The position numbers and the translations under genes are program-made. From Ariolimax columbianus (taxonomy: Eukaryota; Mollusca; Gastropoda; Stylommatophora; Arionidae): 64,000 nucleotides of DNA. The notes below the pieces were generated by a model. That model made no database searches and was not told where the DNA came from. It saw only the letters and a program-made list of their open reading frames with translations. The stretch lies in NCBI GenBank assembly GCA_036924085.1, contig JAVGWX010000003.1:115044764-115108763 (forward strand), written 5' to 3'. How positions within the stretch are numbered: position 1 is the stretch's first letter; the number at the start of each line of letters is the position of its first letter. Below are positions 11,481 through 22,382 of this stretch, piece by piece.

Positions 11481-11865
11481 TATGCTGAACAGACTTCGTA
11501 TAGTTTCAGTAGACCACATGTCAGAGCTTTCCTTAGTCATCTCTTGCGACATGACTAGCATGTTACAGTATAGTTATTCTTCGCCCCACACTGGCTCTGA
11601 ATATATACACAGTTTTTAAAATGTGAGAGATGAAACATAATCTTTCTTTTTATGCTGTTTTTGTCCTTCAATAACTGATTTCTTTATGCTGTTGATATGT
11701 TCATATATATCGTTTACACTGAATATTTCCTTTAATCAGTCTTTTAATTCATTAACAAGGTCCGAATCAATTTTCTAGTAAACTGCATGTCAGATCCACA
11801 TAATTTTTCGCATACAGCCTTAGAATATCCATTTATGGATCCATCTAAAAAGAATCAAACAAGAG
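11481..11865. other. unassigned sequence
   Basis: AT-rich sequence with no recognised feature. The upstream part of the CR1 copy may extend into it but is not recognisable. Confidence 0.4.
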
Positions 11866-11935
11866 TTAAGTAGACCCGCAGCCAGTTAGACGCCACCTAT
11901 AGCTACTCTTAACACACAACTTGGGGAAAGGTACA
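11866..11935 (+). mobile_element. element C fragment
   Basis: AGTAGACCCGCAGCCAGTTA followed by a GACGCCACCTATA segment matches the middle of element C at 27265-27305 and, inverted, at 62105-62160. Only about 70 bp are recognisable. Confidence 0.6.
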
Positions 11936-12000
11936 AATAACTTACGTAGATTTTTAATTTTAATTTTATCCGGACAGAGGCCGTTAAGCCTACTCTTTTC

Positions 12001-12996
12001 TTCTTCTTCTTCTTCTGCGTACACAGTCAGACAGTAACCATTATTTTCTCGAAAAAAGCGGCGGTCATCCTGAGACTCTCGCCACTACCATAGAGCTTGT
12101 CTTGCAGTTCCACTGGCAATGGCCACATCTGCTCTCTCTGATCCTCGTATGTCGGGCAGTTCTGCAGCAGATGTTCAGTGGTCATTTTACCAGTACCGCA
12201 CGGGCATTCGTCGGTACACCCTATCTTCAATTTGTTGAAGAGGTGGTGCCTCAGTCTGTTGTGGCCAGTGCGAAGTCTGAAGACAACGACCTGCTCTCTT
12301 CGGTTCAACTGGTAATAGGCATCGTTTTTGGTGTAACCAGTATGTTCGGTTTCCCATTTGGACATGTACCTGGCTTTGATAAGCCGTTTTGACTCTTCGT
12401 ACGTCATACTGGTATCTATTTGTGGTAGCCTTGCACCTTCTTTTGCCAGTCTGTCTGCCTCCTCGTTGCCTTGGATGTTGCAGTGTGACGGAACCCACTG
12501 TACCACTACCCTTTTTGGTGCGGACTGTTGGCACAGTTTGCAGAGTGCTGCTCTTAAGTCATTAAGCTCAGTGTTTTTCTGGCTTTTTAGCGCTGTGACT
12601 ACTTCGAGAGCATCTGTCAGCAGGACTATATGGCTCTCATTTTCACTGTGTGTTACCATTTCTTCCACTGCCGCCCTCAGTGCCTCTGCCTCTGCTCTGA
12701 AATTGCTCGTGTACTTACCAGTAGCGAATGACAGTGTTATTTTTCTGCCATTTGGTAGGTTCAGGAATGCTCCTGCCCCTCCGTTCTGTGTAGTGTTTGT
12801 TACAGAACCGTCGGTGTATGCATGGGTCCAGTCCATGCTTGGGTAGCTTTTCGTTATGAAGCTTAAGGTAGTGTCTCTCCTTTCTTTTTCGGTCTGGCAG
12901 TTTTTGTTTGCAATACCTGGTATATTTTCTACCACCTCTGGAAATATATCCTGCCTCCAAGTAGGTTTTCGTACAGTAGTGATGGGTTTTGGTGTT
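12001..12996 (-). mobile_element. 5'-truncated EN-RT-RNase H LINE, copy 1
   Basis: The copy runs on the minus strand from 12996 to a (GAA)5 tail, seen as (TTC)5 at 12001-12015. The perfect 13-bp duplication GCCTACTCTTTTC lies at 11988-12000 and 12997-13009, so both ends are fixed to the base. It is truncated so that only the end of the RT domain and the RNase H part remain. With an uninterrupted frame and a perfect target duplication it is one of the younger insertions in the window. The same family occurs at 24775, 27383 and 36964. Confidence 0.93.
12027..12980 (-). CDS. LINE RNase H and CCHC-like C-terminus (partial ORF)
   Basis: Uninterrupted 3' part of a LINE ORF2. In order it has a linker (FPEVVENIPGI), an RNase H domain with all the acidic sites in place (THAYTDGSV, FRAEAEALRAA, VLLTDALEV, then WVPSHCNIQGNEEADRLA), a helical region ending VFRLRTGHNRLR, and a small Cys/His module ECPCGTGKMTTEHLLQNCP that resembles a CCHC knuckle. 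RNase H of this type removes RNA from RNA-DNA hybrids during reverse transcription. The Met at 12935 that opens the longest frame is internal to the ancestral protein. The copy lacks EN and RT and so cannot be autonomous. No promoter is seen. Confidence 0.85.
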   Translation of the reverse strand, partial: TTVRKPTWRQDIFPEVVENIPGIANKNCQTEKERRDTTLSFITKSYPSMDWTHAYTDGSVTNTTQNGGAGAFLNLPNGRKITLSFATGKYTSNFRAEAEALRAAVEEMVTHSENESHIVLLTDALEVVTALKSQKNTELNDLRAALCKLCQQSAPKRVVVQWVPSHCNIQGNEEADRLAKEGARLPQIDTSMTYEESKRLIKARYMSKWETEHTGYTKNDAYYQLNRREQVVVFRLRTGHNRLRHHLFNKLKIGCTDECPCGTGKMTTEHLLQNCPTYEDQREQMWPLPVELQDKLYGSGESLRMTAAFFEKIMVTV

Positions 12997-13189
12997 GCCT
13001 ACTCTTTTCAATTTCCAACTGCCAAGGAATTTATAACGTGCTTGAAACTGAACATAAGAGTCCGAGATCAGGGGAATATTTACCAGAAGATCTACTTGAA
13101 AAAATCCAGGTCTCCACCGTGAAAACCGGCACACGACCTCCAGCACCTTACCTCGAGACCACTGAGTCAACTAACTTCCTCTTCTATCG

Positions 13190-14105
13190 TGAATGCGCCT
13201 TGTGACAGACTCTCCTATCGTGGGTGAGCCATGTGACATAATCTCCTATCCTAGATGAGCTATGTGACATACTCTCCTATTGTGGGTGAGCCATGTGACA
13301 GACTCTCCTATCGTGGATAAGCCATGGGACATACTGTTCTATCGTGGATAAGCCATGGGACAAACTCTCCTATCGTGGCTGAGCCATGTGACAGACTCTC
13401 ATATCCTGGATGAGCCATGTGACAGACTCTCCTATCGTGGATAATCCATGGGACATACTGTTCTATCGTGTATGCGCCTTGTGACAAACTCTCCAATCGT
13501 GGCTGAGCCATGTGACAGACTCTCATATCCTGGATGAGCTTTGTGACAGACTCTCCTATCGTGGATGAGCCATGTTACAGACTATCCTATCCTTAATGAG
13601 CCATGTGACAGACTCTCCTATCCTGGATAAGTTATGTGACAGACTCTCATATCGTAGATGAGCCATGTAACATACTCTCCTATCGTAGATGCGCCTTGTG
13701 ACAGACTCGCATATCGTGGATCAGCCTTGTGTCACTTCCTTTCGCGGATGAGCCATGTGACATACACTCCAATCGGATATTAGCCATATGACGGAATCTC
13801 TCATCGGTGGTGAGCTAACAATATGACACTCTACTATCTGGGATAAGCCATAAGACAGACTCTCCTATCACGGATGACCCATTAGAAAGACTTACCTGTC
13901 GGAGAAGAGTCACATAAGAGACTTCTATCGAGTAATGAGAAATGCCATTTTCAGATCGGAGAAGAGCCGTGGGAAAGACTTTCATTTTGTGTAATAAGCT
14001 ATGACATTTTCATATCGGAAAAGAGCCGTATGACAGATCTCATATCCGGTAAAGAGCTATGACATTTTTATATCGGAGAAGAGTCGTATGACTGACTATC
14101 GTATG
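13190..14105. repeat. 31-bp minisatellite
   Basis: Units CTCCTATCGTGGATGAGCCA plus TGTGACAGACT repeat from about 13190 to 13900. A longer derived form (AGAGCCGTATGACAGA alternating with AGCTATGACATTTTCATATC) continues to about 14105. Roughly 25 units, moderately diverged. Confidence 0.88.
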
Positions 14106-14144
14106 AGGGATTCAGTGCTGGAGACTTAATTTTACGATAACTCA

Positions 14145-14310
14145 ACTTTTTTATAAGGTGGACTGGCTCATTTCCTTCCTCGCCACCTCTTCTACAAAAA
14201 AGTAGTAAACCAGGTACCCATTTACAACAAAGTCGACTGGAGCGTGGCTATAACAAAGATCAAACCTTATACATTTGCTGTGAGAAGCGAGCGCTCTACA
14301 TTTCTGCTGC
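14145..14310 (-). mobile_element. tRNA-derived SINE (GTAAATGGGTAC type), old copy
   Basis: Minus-strand head GAGCGCTCGCTTCTCACAG and B-box-like AAGGTTTGATCTTTG are followed by GTAAATGGGTACCTGG, and then by GGCGAGGAAGGAAATGAGCC. The order matches the better preserved copy at 21712. Diverged, with no target duplication seen. Confidence 0.62.
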
Positions 14311-15364
14311 TCAGGCGCTCTATAATAATAACATGTATAATAACAATTACAATAATGATGCCATAGTTATCTCTGAGAATAATATCGTGTCCACTTTCTT
14401 ATCATATTCTGTTTCATACAAGATGTGCAGTTATTGGAAAATGGTTTGACTAACTAGGCCCACTTGTTGTCAAATAAGAGCTCTTCCTCTGGTTAAGTGC
14501 CGTAATTATGCGTGAAACATTCAATACCAGATGGAGGATTTCTGTCGACATTGTATCAATCAATACGCACATTTCTCAATGTTTCGATAACTAGTTATAG
14601 TTGGTAGATAAACAAGAATCTCTGCACGTTTTGAGCATCCAAAATTCCAGGCTTATGTCGTGGTCAAATACAGATTCCTAGTTACTATCATTTCCCATAA
14701 TGTGTGTGTGAATCTTCATAACTTATAGATCCACCCAAACGAACCCTAAGAATTTCTGTTCTCACTTCATCTTGCCTAGACATTTGGCCCTCATTTCCCC
14801 TCCACCGAAATACAAACCCCTTTTCCCCATTCGTTCGTGCTCTTAACCTCAAAAACTAGAACCGATTCTGTAGAGTTCGTTTCGTCTAGAGAAGAATACT
14901 CTACGAAGGCAATCAATAAGAAGTAATTTTGTCGCAATTGGAAATACAGTATTCAGGATAGGGGCCTCTGTTTCATCTCCAGCTTGAGCTCAATGGCACA
15001 TTCCTAGCTAAGGTAATCATATTACAGGTCTTTCGCTTCGTTCTAGCAATTGTCAAGGATACCCCCCACCCCTCCTCGCCCCCCACTCGTACCCTACTCG
15101 GACGGATTGCCGTGGCTTAAAGAGAGCTAGCTCAGCTGGGACAGCGCAAAAATAAAATGCCCGTTGTGAAAGCCGGAGAGAGGGATATTGAATGGTTTTA
15201 GAAATAGGGCACAACAAGGGAATTACCAAATAATTCCTGTTTATTCCATTTTTTAATTGGCAAAACCTCATATTTTCCGTGTTGGTTTTTTAAATTTTAA
15301 TATTGTTAACGAAACTATCTGTGAATTAAGATGAAATCTTTCTTTGTCTTACAAAAACCACTGT
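14311..15364. other. unassigned sequence
   Basis: About 1 kb without a recognisable feature. The 72-residue minus frame at 15053-15271 has no domain I recognise. Confidence 0.45.
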
Positions 15365-15442
15365 CGATATCTAATCAGTTTAGAAGAGAACCGTATCTAA
15401 TCAGTTATAGAAGATAAACGTAAATAAACAGTTAAAGAATAG
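15365..15442. repeat. outlying patch of the 27-bp satellite
   Basis: Two to three units containing TATCTAATCAGTTATAGAAG, the same unit as the large array at 17715-18925. The RTE-like copy lies between the two patches. Confidence 0.75.
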
Positions 15443-16272
15443 AAACGTAATAATAATAAAAATAATAATAATTCGTCCATCGTCGTTGATGAGAACCACC
15501 ATCATTCCATGTCATACTGCATCCTTGAGTTTGTGGGTGAACTCGTGACTGATCAAGACAATGCCAGCTTGGAAAGTTATATGACACGACTGCCAAAGGT
15601 AGTCCGTAGCTATCTCTGGTATTCCCTCTGCTCTAGACTTCCTGATTGCGCGTCTGCCCTGGGCTGCCTGGATACGGACGCCATTCATGAACGCACTTTT
15701 CCAGGTTGAATGATTTTTAACCAGGTTCCTCCCGGTGTTAATGTCTACTTGACAATACTAAAGAGACTCATGCAGTCCGTCCCTGAAACACTTTCTTAGA
15801 CGTACATGAGATTGTTCTCCTTCAATCAATTCACTATACAGAAGCGTCTTTGGTAGTCTGGCTTGAATTCGAGCATGAGTGTTTGCCCAACTCAGATGTA
15901 TTTTTTTGTATGCAAAAGTCAATGAATACCAAGCAAGTTGGCTCTGGATAGCACTTCCTTATCTGTAATATGGTCCTGCCAGAGAATATGCAGTATACGT
16001 CTCGGACAATTAATGTGGAAATGGTTTAACCTCCTATCGTCACCAGCGTAGAGTCAGCTCTCACACGCGTAAAGAAGTGTGGGGAAAATGACGGCGCGGT
16101 AGACCTTCAGCTTAGTCATTATGCTGATTCCTCGACGTTACAAAACGGTAGAGCGCATTCAACCAAAAGCTGTGCTGCCCTTTGTTATTCCATTAGCCAG
16201 CTCATCAGCAATAGTCACTGATCTCGACATCGTGCTTCCGAGATGGACACATTGTTCAAACGCTTGTAATTT

Positions 16273-16488
16273 CTGTCCCTTCACTGTAACTACTGGCTGT
16301 CCCTTCACTGTAACTACTGGCTGTCTCTTCACTGTAACTACTGGCTGTCCCTTCACTATAACTACTGGCTGTCCCTTCACTGTAACTACTGGCCGTCCCT
16401 TCACTGTAACTACTGGCTGTCCCTTCACTGTAACTACTGGCCGTCCCTTCACTATAACCACTGGCTGTCCCTTCACTGTAACCACTGG
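16273..16488. repeat. 24-bp array within RT sequence, nine units
   Basis: Nine units of TGTCCCTTCACTGTAACTAC plus TGGC. On the minus strand each is eight codons reading PVVTVKG plus Q or R, placed where related RTs carry one such segment between the KTEV and YLGST motifs. Its length keeps the flanking RT reading frame open across 16159-16812. Confidence 0.92.
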
Positions 16489-17110
16489 CTGCTTAAACGA
16501 TGTGCCTGGTGGCGGTTGATAGATGACCTCAGTTTTGTGTGTGCTAATTGTCAAGCCAAAGTTGTCACAAACAGCAGTGACCCAGTTCATGCCCTTCTGC
16601 ATATTCCGTTCTGAGCTAATGTTCATGGTACCGTTATTGGCATACACAAGTTCGCATATCGTGTCGTTCACCACCTTATTCTTCGCATTCAGTCTACGTG
16701 GATTGAATAGACCACCATCCATAAGGAACTCTATTGGTATGCCACACTTGTTCTCCTTAAAAGCGCTTTCAGCATAGTTGGAAACATGTTGAACAGGGTC
16801 GGATATGTACACATCCCTGTGTCAGACCGTTGTTAATCTCGAATGACGTAGACGTCTCGCCGCTGTCAAGTACACGTGCAAATGTCCTCGTGAAGCTGTT
16901 TCACCATGGTTACAAATTTGCCAAGTCGGACCAACTTGGACATGTCCTGCCATAGCGCACCTCTGCTGACCGTATCAAATGCATTTGTGAGGTCAACGAA
17001 CGTAGTAACCAGATCACGATTGTGTTCTCGACATTTCTCTTGCAGATGACGCGCTGCAAATATCATGTTTACATTACTCGACCAACTCTAAATCCACACT
17101 GCCTTTCCGG

Positions 17111-17410
17111 GAGGCGAGGGTCTAGCTCCAGGGGCGATGGTCTAGCTCCAGGGGCGATGGTCTAGCTCCACAGGCGATGGTCTAGCTCCAGAGGAGATGG
17201 TCTAGCTCCAGGGGCGATGGTCTAGCTCTAGGGGCGATGGTCTAGCTCCAGAGGAGATGGTCTAGCTCCAGGGGCGATGGTCTAGCTCCAGAGGAGATGG
17301 TCTAGCTCCAGGGGCGATGGTCTAGCTCCAGGGGCGATGGTCTAGCTCCAGAGGCGATGGTCTAGCTCCAGGGACGATGGTCTAGCTCCAGGGACGATGG
17401 TCTAACTCCA
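17111..17410. repeat. 20-bp array within RT sequence, fifteen units
   Basis: Fifteen units of TCTAGCTCCAGGGGCGATGG with GAGGAGATGG variants. It lies exactly between ARELINRL and ERQCGF of the RT pseudogene. The edge unit reads GGAGCTAGACCCTCGCCTCC on the minus strand and runs directly into the codons for ERQCGF, so the unit appears to be an amplified piece of RT coding sequence. Confidence 0.9.
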
Positions 17411-17714
17411 GATGTTTCTTTGAGGCGATTGATCAGTTCGCGTGCGACGATCTTGACACCAATAGGCGGAATCCAAATTCCGCGGTGATTGTCACACTCC
17501 TAGTGATTATTTTTTCTCTTGTAGATGTGTACTATCGACACATCCTCCATTTCATGGGAAACTACTCTTTCAGCCTACATGGAGCAAAAGAGTGTAGTAA
17601 AGTTCCTGGTAAGGTATGTTCAGCTGCTGTATAAACCTCTGCTGATATTGCGTCATTTCGAAGGACTCTTCCAGGAGAAAGAGCTTGGGGGCTTGTTTAC
17701 TTCATCTAATCAGC

Positions 17715-18925
17715 TGTATTTGACACATGTATCTAATCAGTTATAGAAGAGAAAGTTTTTAATCAGTTATAGAAGAGAAATGTATCTAATCAATTATAGA
17801 GGAGAAATGTATTCTATCAGTTATGGAGGAGAAATGTATCTAATCATTTATAAAGGAGAAATGTATTTAATCATTTATAGAGGAGAAATGTATCCTATCA
17901 GTTATATATGAGAAATGTATCCTATCAGTTATAGAGGAGAAATGTATCCTATCAGTTATAATGGAGAAATGTATCTAATCAGTTATAGAGGAGAAATGTA
18001 TCCTATTAGTTAGAGAGGAGAAATGTATCCTATCAGTTATAGAAGAGAAATGTATCCTATCAGTTATAGAGGAGAAATGTATCTAATCAGCTACCAGTAT
18101 AGAGGAGAAATGTATCTAATCAGTTTTAGAGGAGAGATGTATCGAATCAGTTATAGAGGAGAAATGTATCTAATCAGTTATAGAGGAGAAATGTATTCTA
18201 TCAGTTTTAGAGGAGAAATGTATCTAATCAGTTATAGAGTAGAAATGTATCCAATCAGTTATAGAGGAGAAATGTATCCTATCAGTTATAAAGAGAAATG
18301 TACCCTATCAGTTATAGAGGAGAAATGTATCTAATCAGTTACCGGTAAAGAGGAGAAATGTATCTAATCAGTTATAGAGGAGAAATATATATAATCAGTT
18401 ATAGAGGAGAAATGTATCTAACGAGTTACCGGTATAGAGGAGAAATGTATCTATTCAGTTACCGGTATAGAGGAGAAATGTATCTAATCAGTTATAGAGG
18501 AGAAATGTATCCTATCAGTTATAGAGGAGAAAAGTATCCTATCAGTTATAGAGGAGAAATGTAACTAATCAGTAATAGATGAGAAATGTATCCTATCAGT
18601 TATGGAGGAGAGATGTATCCTATCAGTTAAGTGGAGACATGTATCTAATCAGTAATAGATGAGAAATGTATCCTATCAGTTATGGAGGAGAAATGTATCC
18701 TATCAGTTAAGAGGAGAAATGTATCTAATCAGTTACCAGTGTAGAGGAGAAATGTATGTAATCAGTTACCGGTATAGAGGAATAATGTATCTAATCAGTT
18801 ATAGAGGAGAAATGTATCCTATCAGTTATAGAGGAGAAATGTATGTATAGAGGCGAAACCTATCTAATAAGTTATAGAGGAGAAATATATCTAATCAGTT
18901 ACCGGTATAGAGGAAAAATGTTTTT
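17715..18925. repeat. 27-bp minisatellite, about 44 units
   Basis: Units of ATGTATCTAATCAGTTATAG plus AGGAGAA. TCC can replace TCT, and some units carry an extra ACCGGT or ACCAGT insertion. Since 27 is divisible by three, several frames encode MYLISYRGE-type repeats, which I treat as artefacts because the extra insertions and stops break them without any compensation. Confidence 0.92.
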
Positions 18926-19685
18926 GAGTGAATCCAATACCTTTAATTTGAGTTGAAGATACAATTTTGCGTTTTGACAAAGATGAAAATGCAGGTTTAA
19001 TATAGATACTACCATCATGATGCTCATCATATCTCCTTTCGCTCAAATAGTATCATGAGTCTACAACTAGCCACAGATTACTTCACGGCAGCCTACTCCA
19101 AGGCATTCATGTGCTCTTGCGCTAAAGCATTTTCTTTTATAAGTGAAATGCAAAATCTACGCGTTTACCTTTTATGATGGATTTATGTTGTCGCACATGT
19201 GTAGTATCATTCAATTGTCCTGTTATGTCCTCGCTAATAAGCAGGGCATGACTTAATTCCGAGTGGGAACATTGGACTTCGCATTCTTTAGAACACAACC
19301 CGTGGCAAGAAAAATTACAATTAATTATTTCAAAATGTTGGGGAGCTAATATTGAATTTCTCAAGGGCCAAAACATCTTCAATCTGGACTTGCATTTGCT
19401 AAACCGTTCATGCCAATAATGTGGGACGTATTAGCGCACGATAGAGACAAAAAATGAGTAATAATTGTGCAGAAATTATAACAGTCAAAAACGATCAATT
19501 AGCGTCACAACGCTGGCTCAAATATTTCTAGCAATCCTGTTACGATTACGGAATATAGTGCTTCTGAACCCTAAGCCGGAAGTGCGAGGACCACAACAGG
19601 ATCTTCAAGTGTGGCCTAAGTGGTCCAGGCAATGTCCTCATTAGTTCGGATATTTCCATATAATAAGACTCGTGTAGCTGTGCAT
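18926..19685. other. unassigned sequence
   Basis: No recognisable feature. An 81-residue minus frame at 19137-19382 is without known domains. Confidence 0.45.
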
Positions 19686-20085
19686 CTTTTAGAAAACAGC
19701 AGGCAACGACGGTTTTAGGATTGAACTGGTCAATTTTAGAATAATTCTGAAAACAGCAGGCAACGACCATTTTAGGATTGAACTGGTCAATTTTAGAATA
19801 ATTCTGAAAACAGCAGGCAACGACGATTTTAGGATTGAACTGGTCAATTTTAGAATAATTCTGAAAACAGTAGCCGACGATTTTAGGATTGAACTGGTCA
19901 ATTTTAGAATAATTCTGAAAACAGTAGCCGACGATTTTAGGATTGAACTGGTCAATTTTAGAATAATTCTGAAAATAGTAGACGACGATTTTAGGATTGA
20001 ACTGGTCAATTTCAGAATAATGCTGAAAACAGTAGCCGACGATTTTAGGATTGAAATGGTCAAATTTAGAATAATGCTGAAGTTG
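19686..20085. repeat. 57/54-bp minisatellite, seven units
   Basis: Units contain ACGATTTTAGGATTGAACTG and GTCAATTTTAGAATAATTCT. Left-hand units carry AACAGCAGGCAACG and right-hand units the shorter AACAGTAGCCG form. Both lengths are divisible by three, which explains the open minus frame ILKLTSSILKSS. Confidence 0.9.
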
Positions 20086-20154
20086 TAGATTGCTTTACAA
20101 TAAATCATATGTGTCATTGCTGGCAGAAACGAATGAAGGAATTTGAAGTACTTT

Positions 20155-20245
20155 TGTGAGGGACATGTGGTCGAATCGTTTAGACGTCAGCCTTGACCAA
20201 GGAGACGCGAGTTGAAACCCCTGATAATGTATAGGTTTTTCTTTA
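20155..20245 (+). mobile_element. tRNA-like SINE head
   Basis: GTGGTCGAATCGTTTAGACG resembles an A box region and GCGAGTTGAAACCCC a degenerate B box at tRNA spacing. Only the head is recognisable. Confidence 0.5.
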
Positions 20246-20864
20246 TCAACACAGGAAATAAACAACAAAGAGCCTACACAATGAGCGACGACTGAAGTAG
20301 CAAGCGGTATTTATTCCTAAGCCTAACATCCATTCCCCGACCCCGCGAACCCCATCAATTGGAATACAGGCCCTGTGATGATATTTACACTTTAAAAGTT
20401 ATCGTCTTTTTTATGTGGGTCCTAAGATATGGAGGCAACGTCTGCCATAAGTAATCGTTTAAGCGTTCCAGTACTGATAAGATTTTGAGTGTCTTTGCTA
20501 GAAAATAGTGAAATCAATTTCTTTTCGTCAGAAATTATTGATTTTATTTTTGTAATACTTAAAACCTTTTAGTTTTCCAAAATGGTGAAGATCTCCACCT
20601 GTCAGGAATGATCTTTATTCTATTTAACTGTGTATCTCCAACTATTGGCAAATTCTGATAGTAGATGTTAGTAGCTTAAACGGCGTAATTGAAACTGAAA
20701 GCTGTGTAGTATAATCTCGTAGCTATAATTAGTGAATTTAATGCTGTGACCATTAAGAATTGGGTAACCTGTTGTAAAGTTGTTTACCAACTTGTATTAC
20801 ATAATTCTAAGGACACACTGTGCTCACTTCTCATTATGCTCTGCATTCCTATCTCTGATTTTAA
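20246..20864. other. unassigned sequence
   Basis: About 600 bp with nothing recognisable. Confidence 0.45.
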
Positions 20865-20965
20865 GCGGCCATTGGAAGGACAAGAATCAAGTGGCTGAGT
20901 TGTTAGAATACCGACGTCTTGAGTTACAGATCACGGGTTCACAACCTGGCAATGTTTTTCTTTCG
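20865..20965 (+). mobile_element. tRNA-like SINE head
   Basis: AGTGGCTGAGTTGTTAGAAT matches the A box pattern and CACGGGTTCACAACCTGG the B box pattern. The body that follows is not recognised. Confidence 0.58.
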
Positions 20966-21224
20966 TGGATAAAATAAAAACCTAGGCTTTACACTTATCG
21001 GCGACTACTGAGACAAGCGACCTGCATGTCAAAGCCCTATAAATGTCCACGTTAACCCCAGCAGCGGAAACCAGCGCCGACAGTTTTTTGTGTTTAATGG
21101 ACATGAGTGAATGTATGTCACATCTTTCACACGTGCAGCTGCTGTCACAACGCCAGCTCATTAAGTCACTGATAACTCTGACATATTTCAGAAATCATCC
21201 TTTTATTTTTATATCAACGTTTCT

Positions 21225-21468
21225 TTTTCTCCTTCTTCTTTTCTTCTTCTTCCTCCTCTTCTTTTTCATCTTCTTCTTCTCATTCTCCTTCTTTTTCTTT
21301 TTCTTCATCTTCTTCTTCTTATTCTTCGTCGTTCGTTTTCAAACTGGAGCTACCAAGCCTCGAAAAGGCATTGCAAGCAGCAGGGTGTTGTCCGGAGAAC
21401 GGATTGCGTTGTGTCGTAGTTTATATCTTGACTGCAATATTTGCAACTTTCGGTCCAATACATCCTCC
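21225..21468 (-). mobile_element. SINE-B, 5'-truncated, with degenerate (GAA)n tail
   Basis: The 3' half of SINE-B (GTTCTC-like end, GTTGTCCGGAGAACGGATTG, GTCGTAGTTTATA, TTTCGGTCCAATACATCC) is preceded on the plus strand by about 110 bp of TTC-rich sequence, the tail. The head side is missing beyond 21468. Confidence 0.75.
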
Positions 21469-21711
21469 CCTATACAAGATAGTGCCGAGCGTGGAGTAGC
21501 CCTTAGGCTTTGAAATCAAGCTCTAGAAACAAGCCCCCCCCCCCCCCACTCCCCCCATTCCGTTATTGTACAGTAGTGGTTATTCTCTATTTTTGATCAT
21601 GGACACAATTGGAAACCATACGAACATGACACTTGGCGGATCCCCAAGGGTCGGAAGACCCCATGTTGCAAACCATTTATATAAAAAAAATCACAAATCA
21701 TCAATCTACGC

Positions 21712-21900
21712 CTCTGATTAGAGTAGTGTTAGAGCATTTGCTTCTCACGGTAAAGGTACAGGGTTCAACTCCCACGACCTTCATGCCCAAATCGACACAG
21801 CGGTAAATGGGCACGTTCATGGAAATAAAAGGCAACGAGGAAAGGAACTGGTCTCCAAACCTCATACAAATTGTGGCTTAGTATACTGAATTCTCTAATA
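21712..21900 (+). mobile_element. tRNA-derived SINE (GTAAATGGGCAC type)
   Basis: Head with A-box-like TAGTGTTAGAGCATTTGC and a good B box AGGGTTCAACTCCC, then ACAGCGGTAAATGGGCACG and the ACGAGGAAAGGAACTGG body. Best copy of this family in the window; older relatives are at 3190 and 14145. Confidence 0.72.
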
Positions 21901-22261
21901 AATCCATTCTCCGGCAGAAATCTAACAAGTATGGTACAAACCTTTGCTTTTAATCATTGATCAAAATATTTTTACATCCTTGTCTTTGGTGTATACGTGT
22001 TAAAAAAATTCAGGCCGAGTCATCAAATGCTGAATATATGTTGATGTATTTGCGGCTTAAACTTTCTATATAATGAGGTAGTCAGTCCCAAACTTAATCC
22101 TCCTCAGGTAGCTGTAAAAACGTATTCTTTGCAGGTTACAGTGCTACTATTCTTTGCACTCTTTTCTGGCCCGGTGACACTCGGTTGGTTGTATGAATAT
22201 AATAGAAGCCTGTGTTTTTTGGAGATTAGAGGTAGAAATATATCTTAGTTCTTCTTAGTTT
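21901..22261. other. unassigned sequence
   Basis: Nothing recognised. Confidence 0.4.
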
Positions 22262-22382
22262 ACCTGTTCTTCTTCAGGGGAATAAGCCCCTTGGCAGGTT
22301 CCACCTTTGATATGGGCTGGATGTAGCCAAGAGAAGGGTTTCCAGCTTAGCGGGCTAGGTTCGAGCAGCTTAATACTCTAGG
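22262..22382 (+). mobile_element. element C 5' fragment
   Basis: ATATGGGCTGGATGTAGCC and AGCGGGCTAGGTTCGAGCAG followed by CTTAATACTC match element C at 27130-27205. The fragment abuts the 68-bp array. Confidence 0.65.

Larger units (their letters stand above)
15449..17700 (-). pseudogene. RTE-like LINE RT pseudogene with two internal arrays
   Basis: Read on the minus strand from 17700, the pieces appear in RT order: ISAEVY; VSIVHIYKR; ECDNHRGI; ARELINRL; a 20-bp array; ERQCGFRVGR; MIFAARHLQEKC; FVDLTNAFDTVSRG (catalytic motif A region); GGLFNPRRLNAKNKV; DNFGLTISTHKTEV; a 24-bp array encoding PVVTVKGQ repeats; HLGSTMSRSVTIADE; and a C-terminal region with LPKTLLYSELIEGE. The ADD box appears replaced (VYANNGTMN). 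Several frameshifts and stops are present. The 3' end has an (ATT)n tail, seen as TAA repeats at 15449-15473. It is a dead copy whose clade (RTE) I infer from motif order. The 24-bp units keep frame and the 20-bp units do not. Confidence 0.8.

Noticed and set aside
12358..12846. Plus-strand 162-residue frame opposite the LINE (also at 29924-30412 and 25363-26213)
   Set aside because: Antisense shadow of the RNase H coding sequence; it recurs opposite every LINE copy.
18023..18850. MYLISYRGE repeat protein
   Set aside because: 27-bp units keep frame by their length, but stops and out-of-frame insertions occur freely, so there is no sign of coding constraint.
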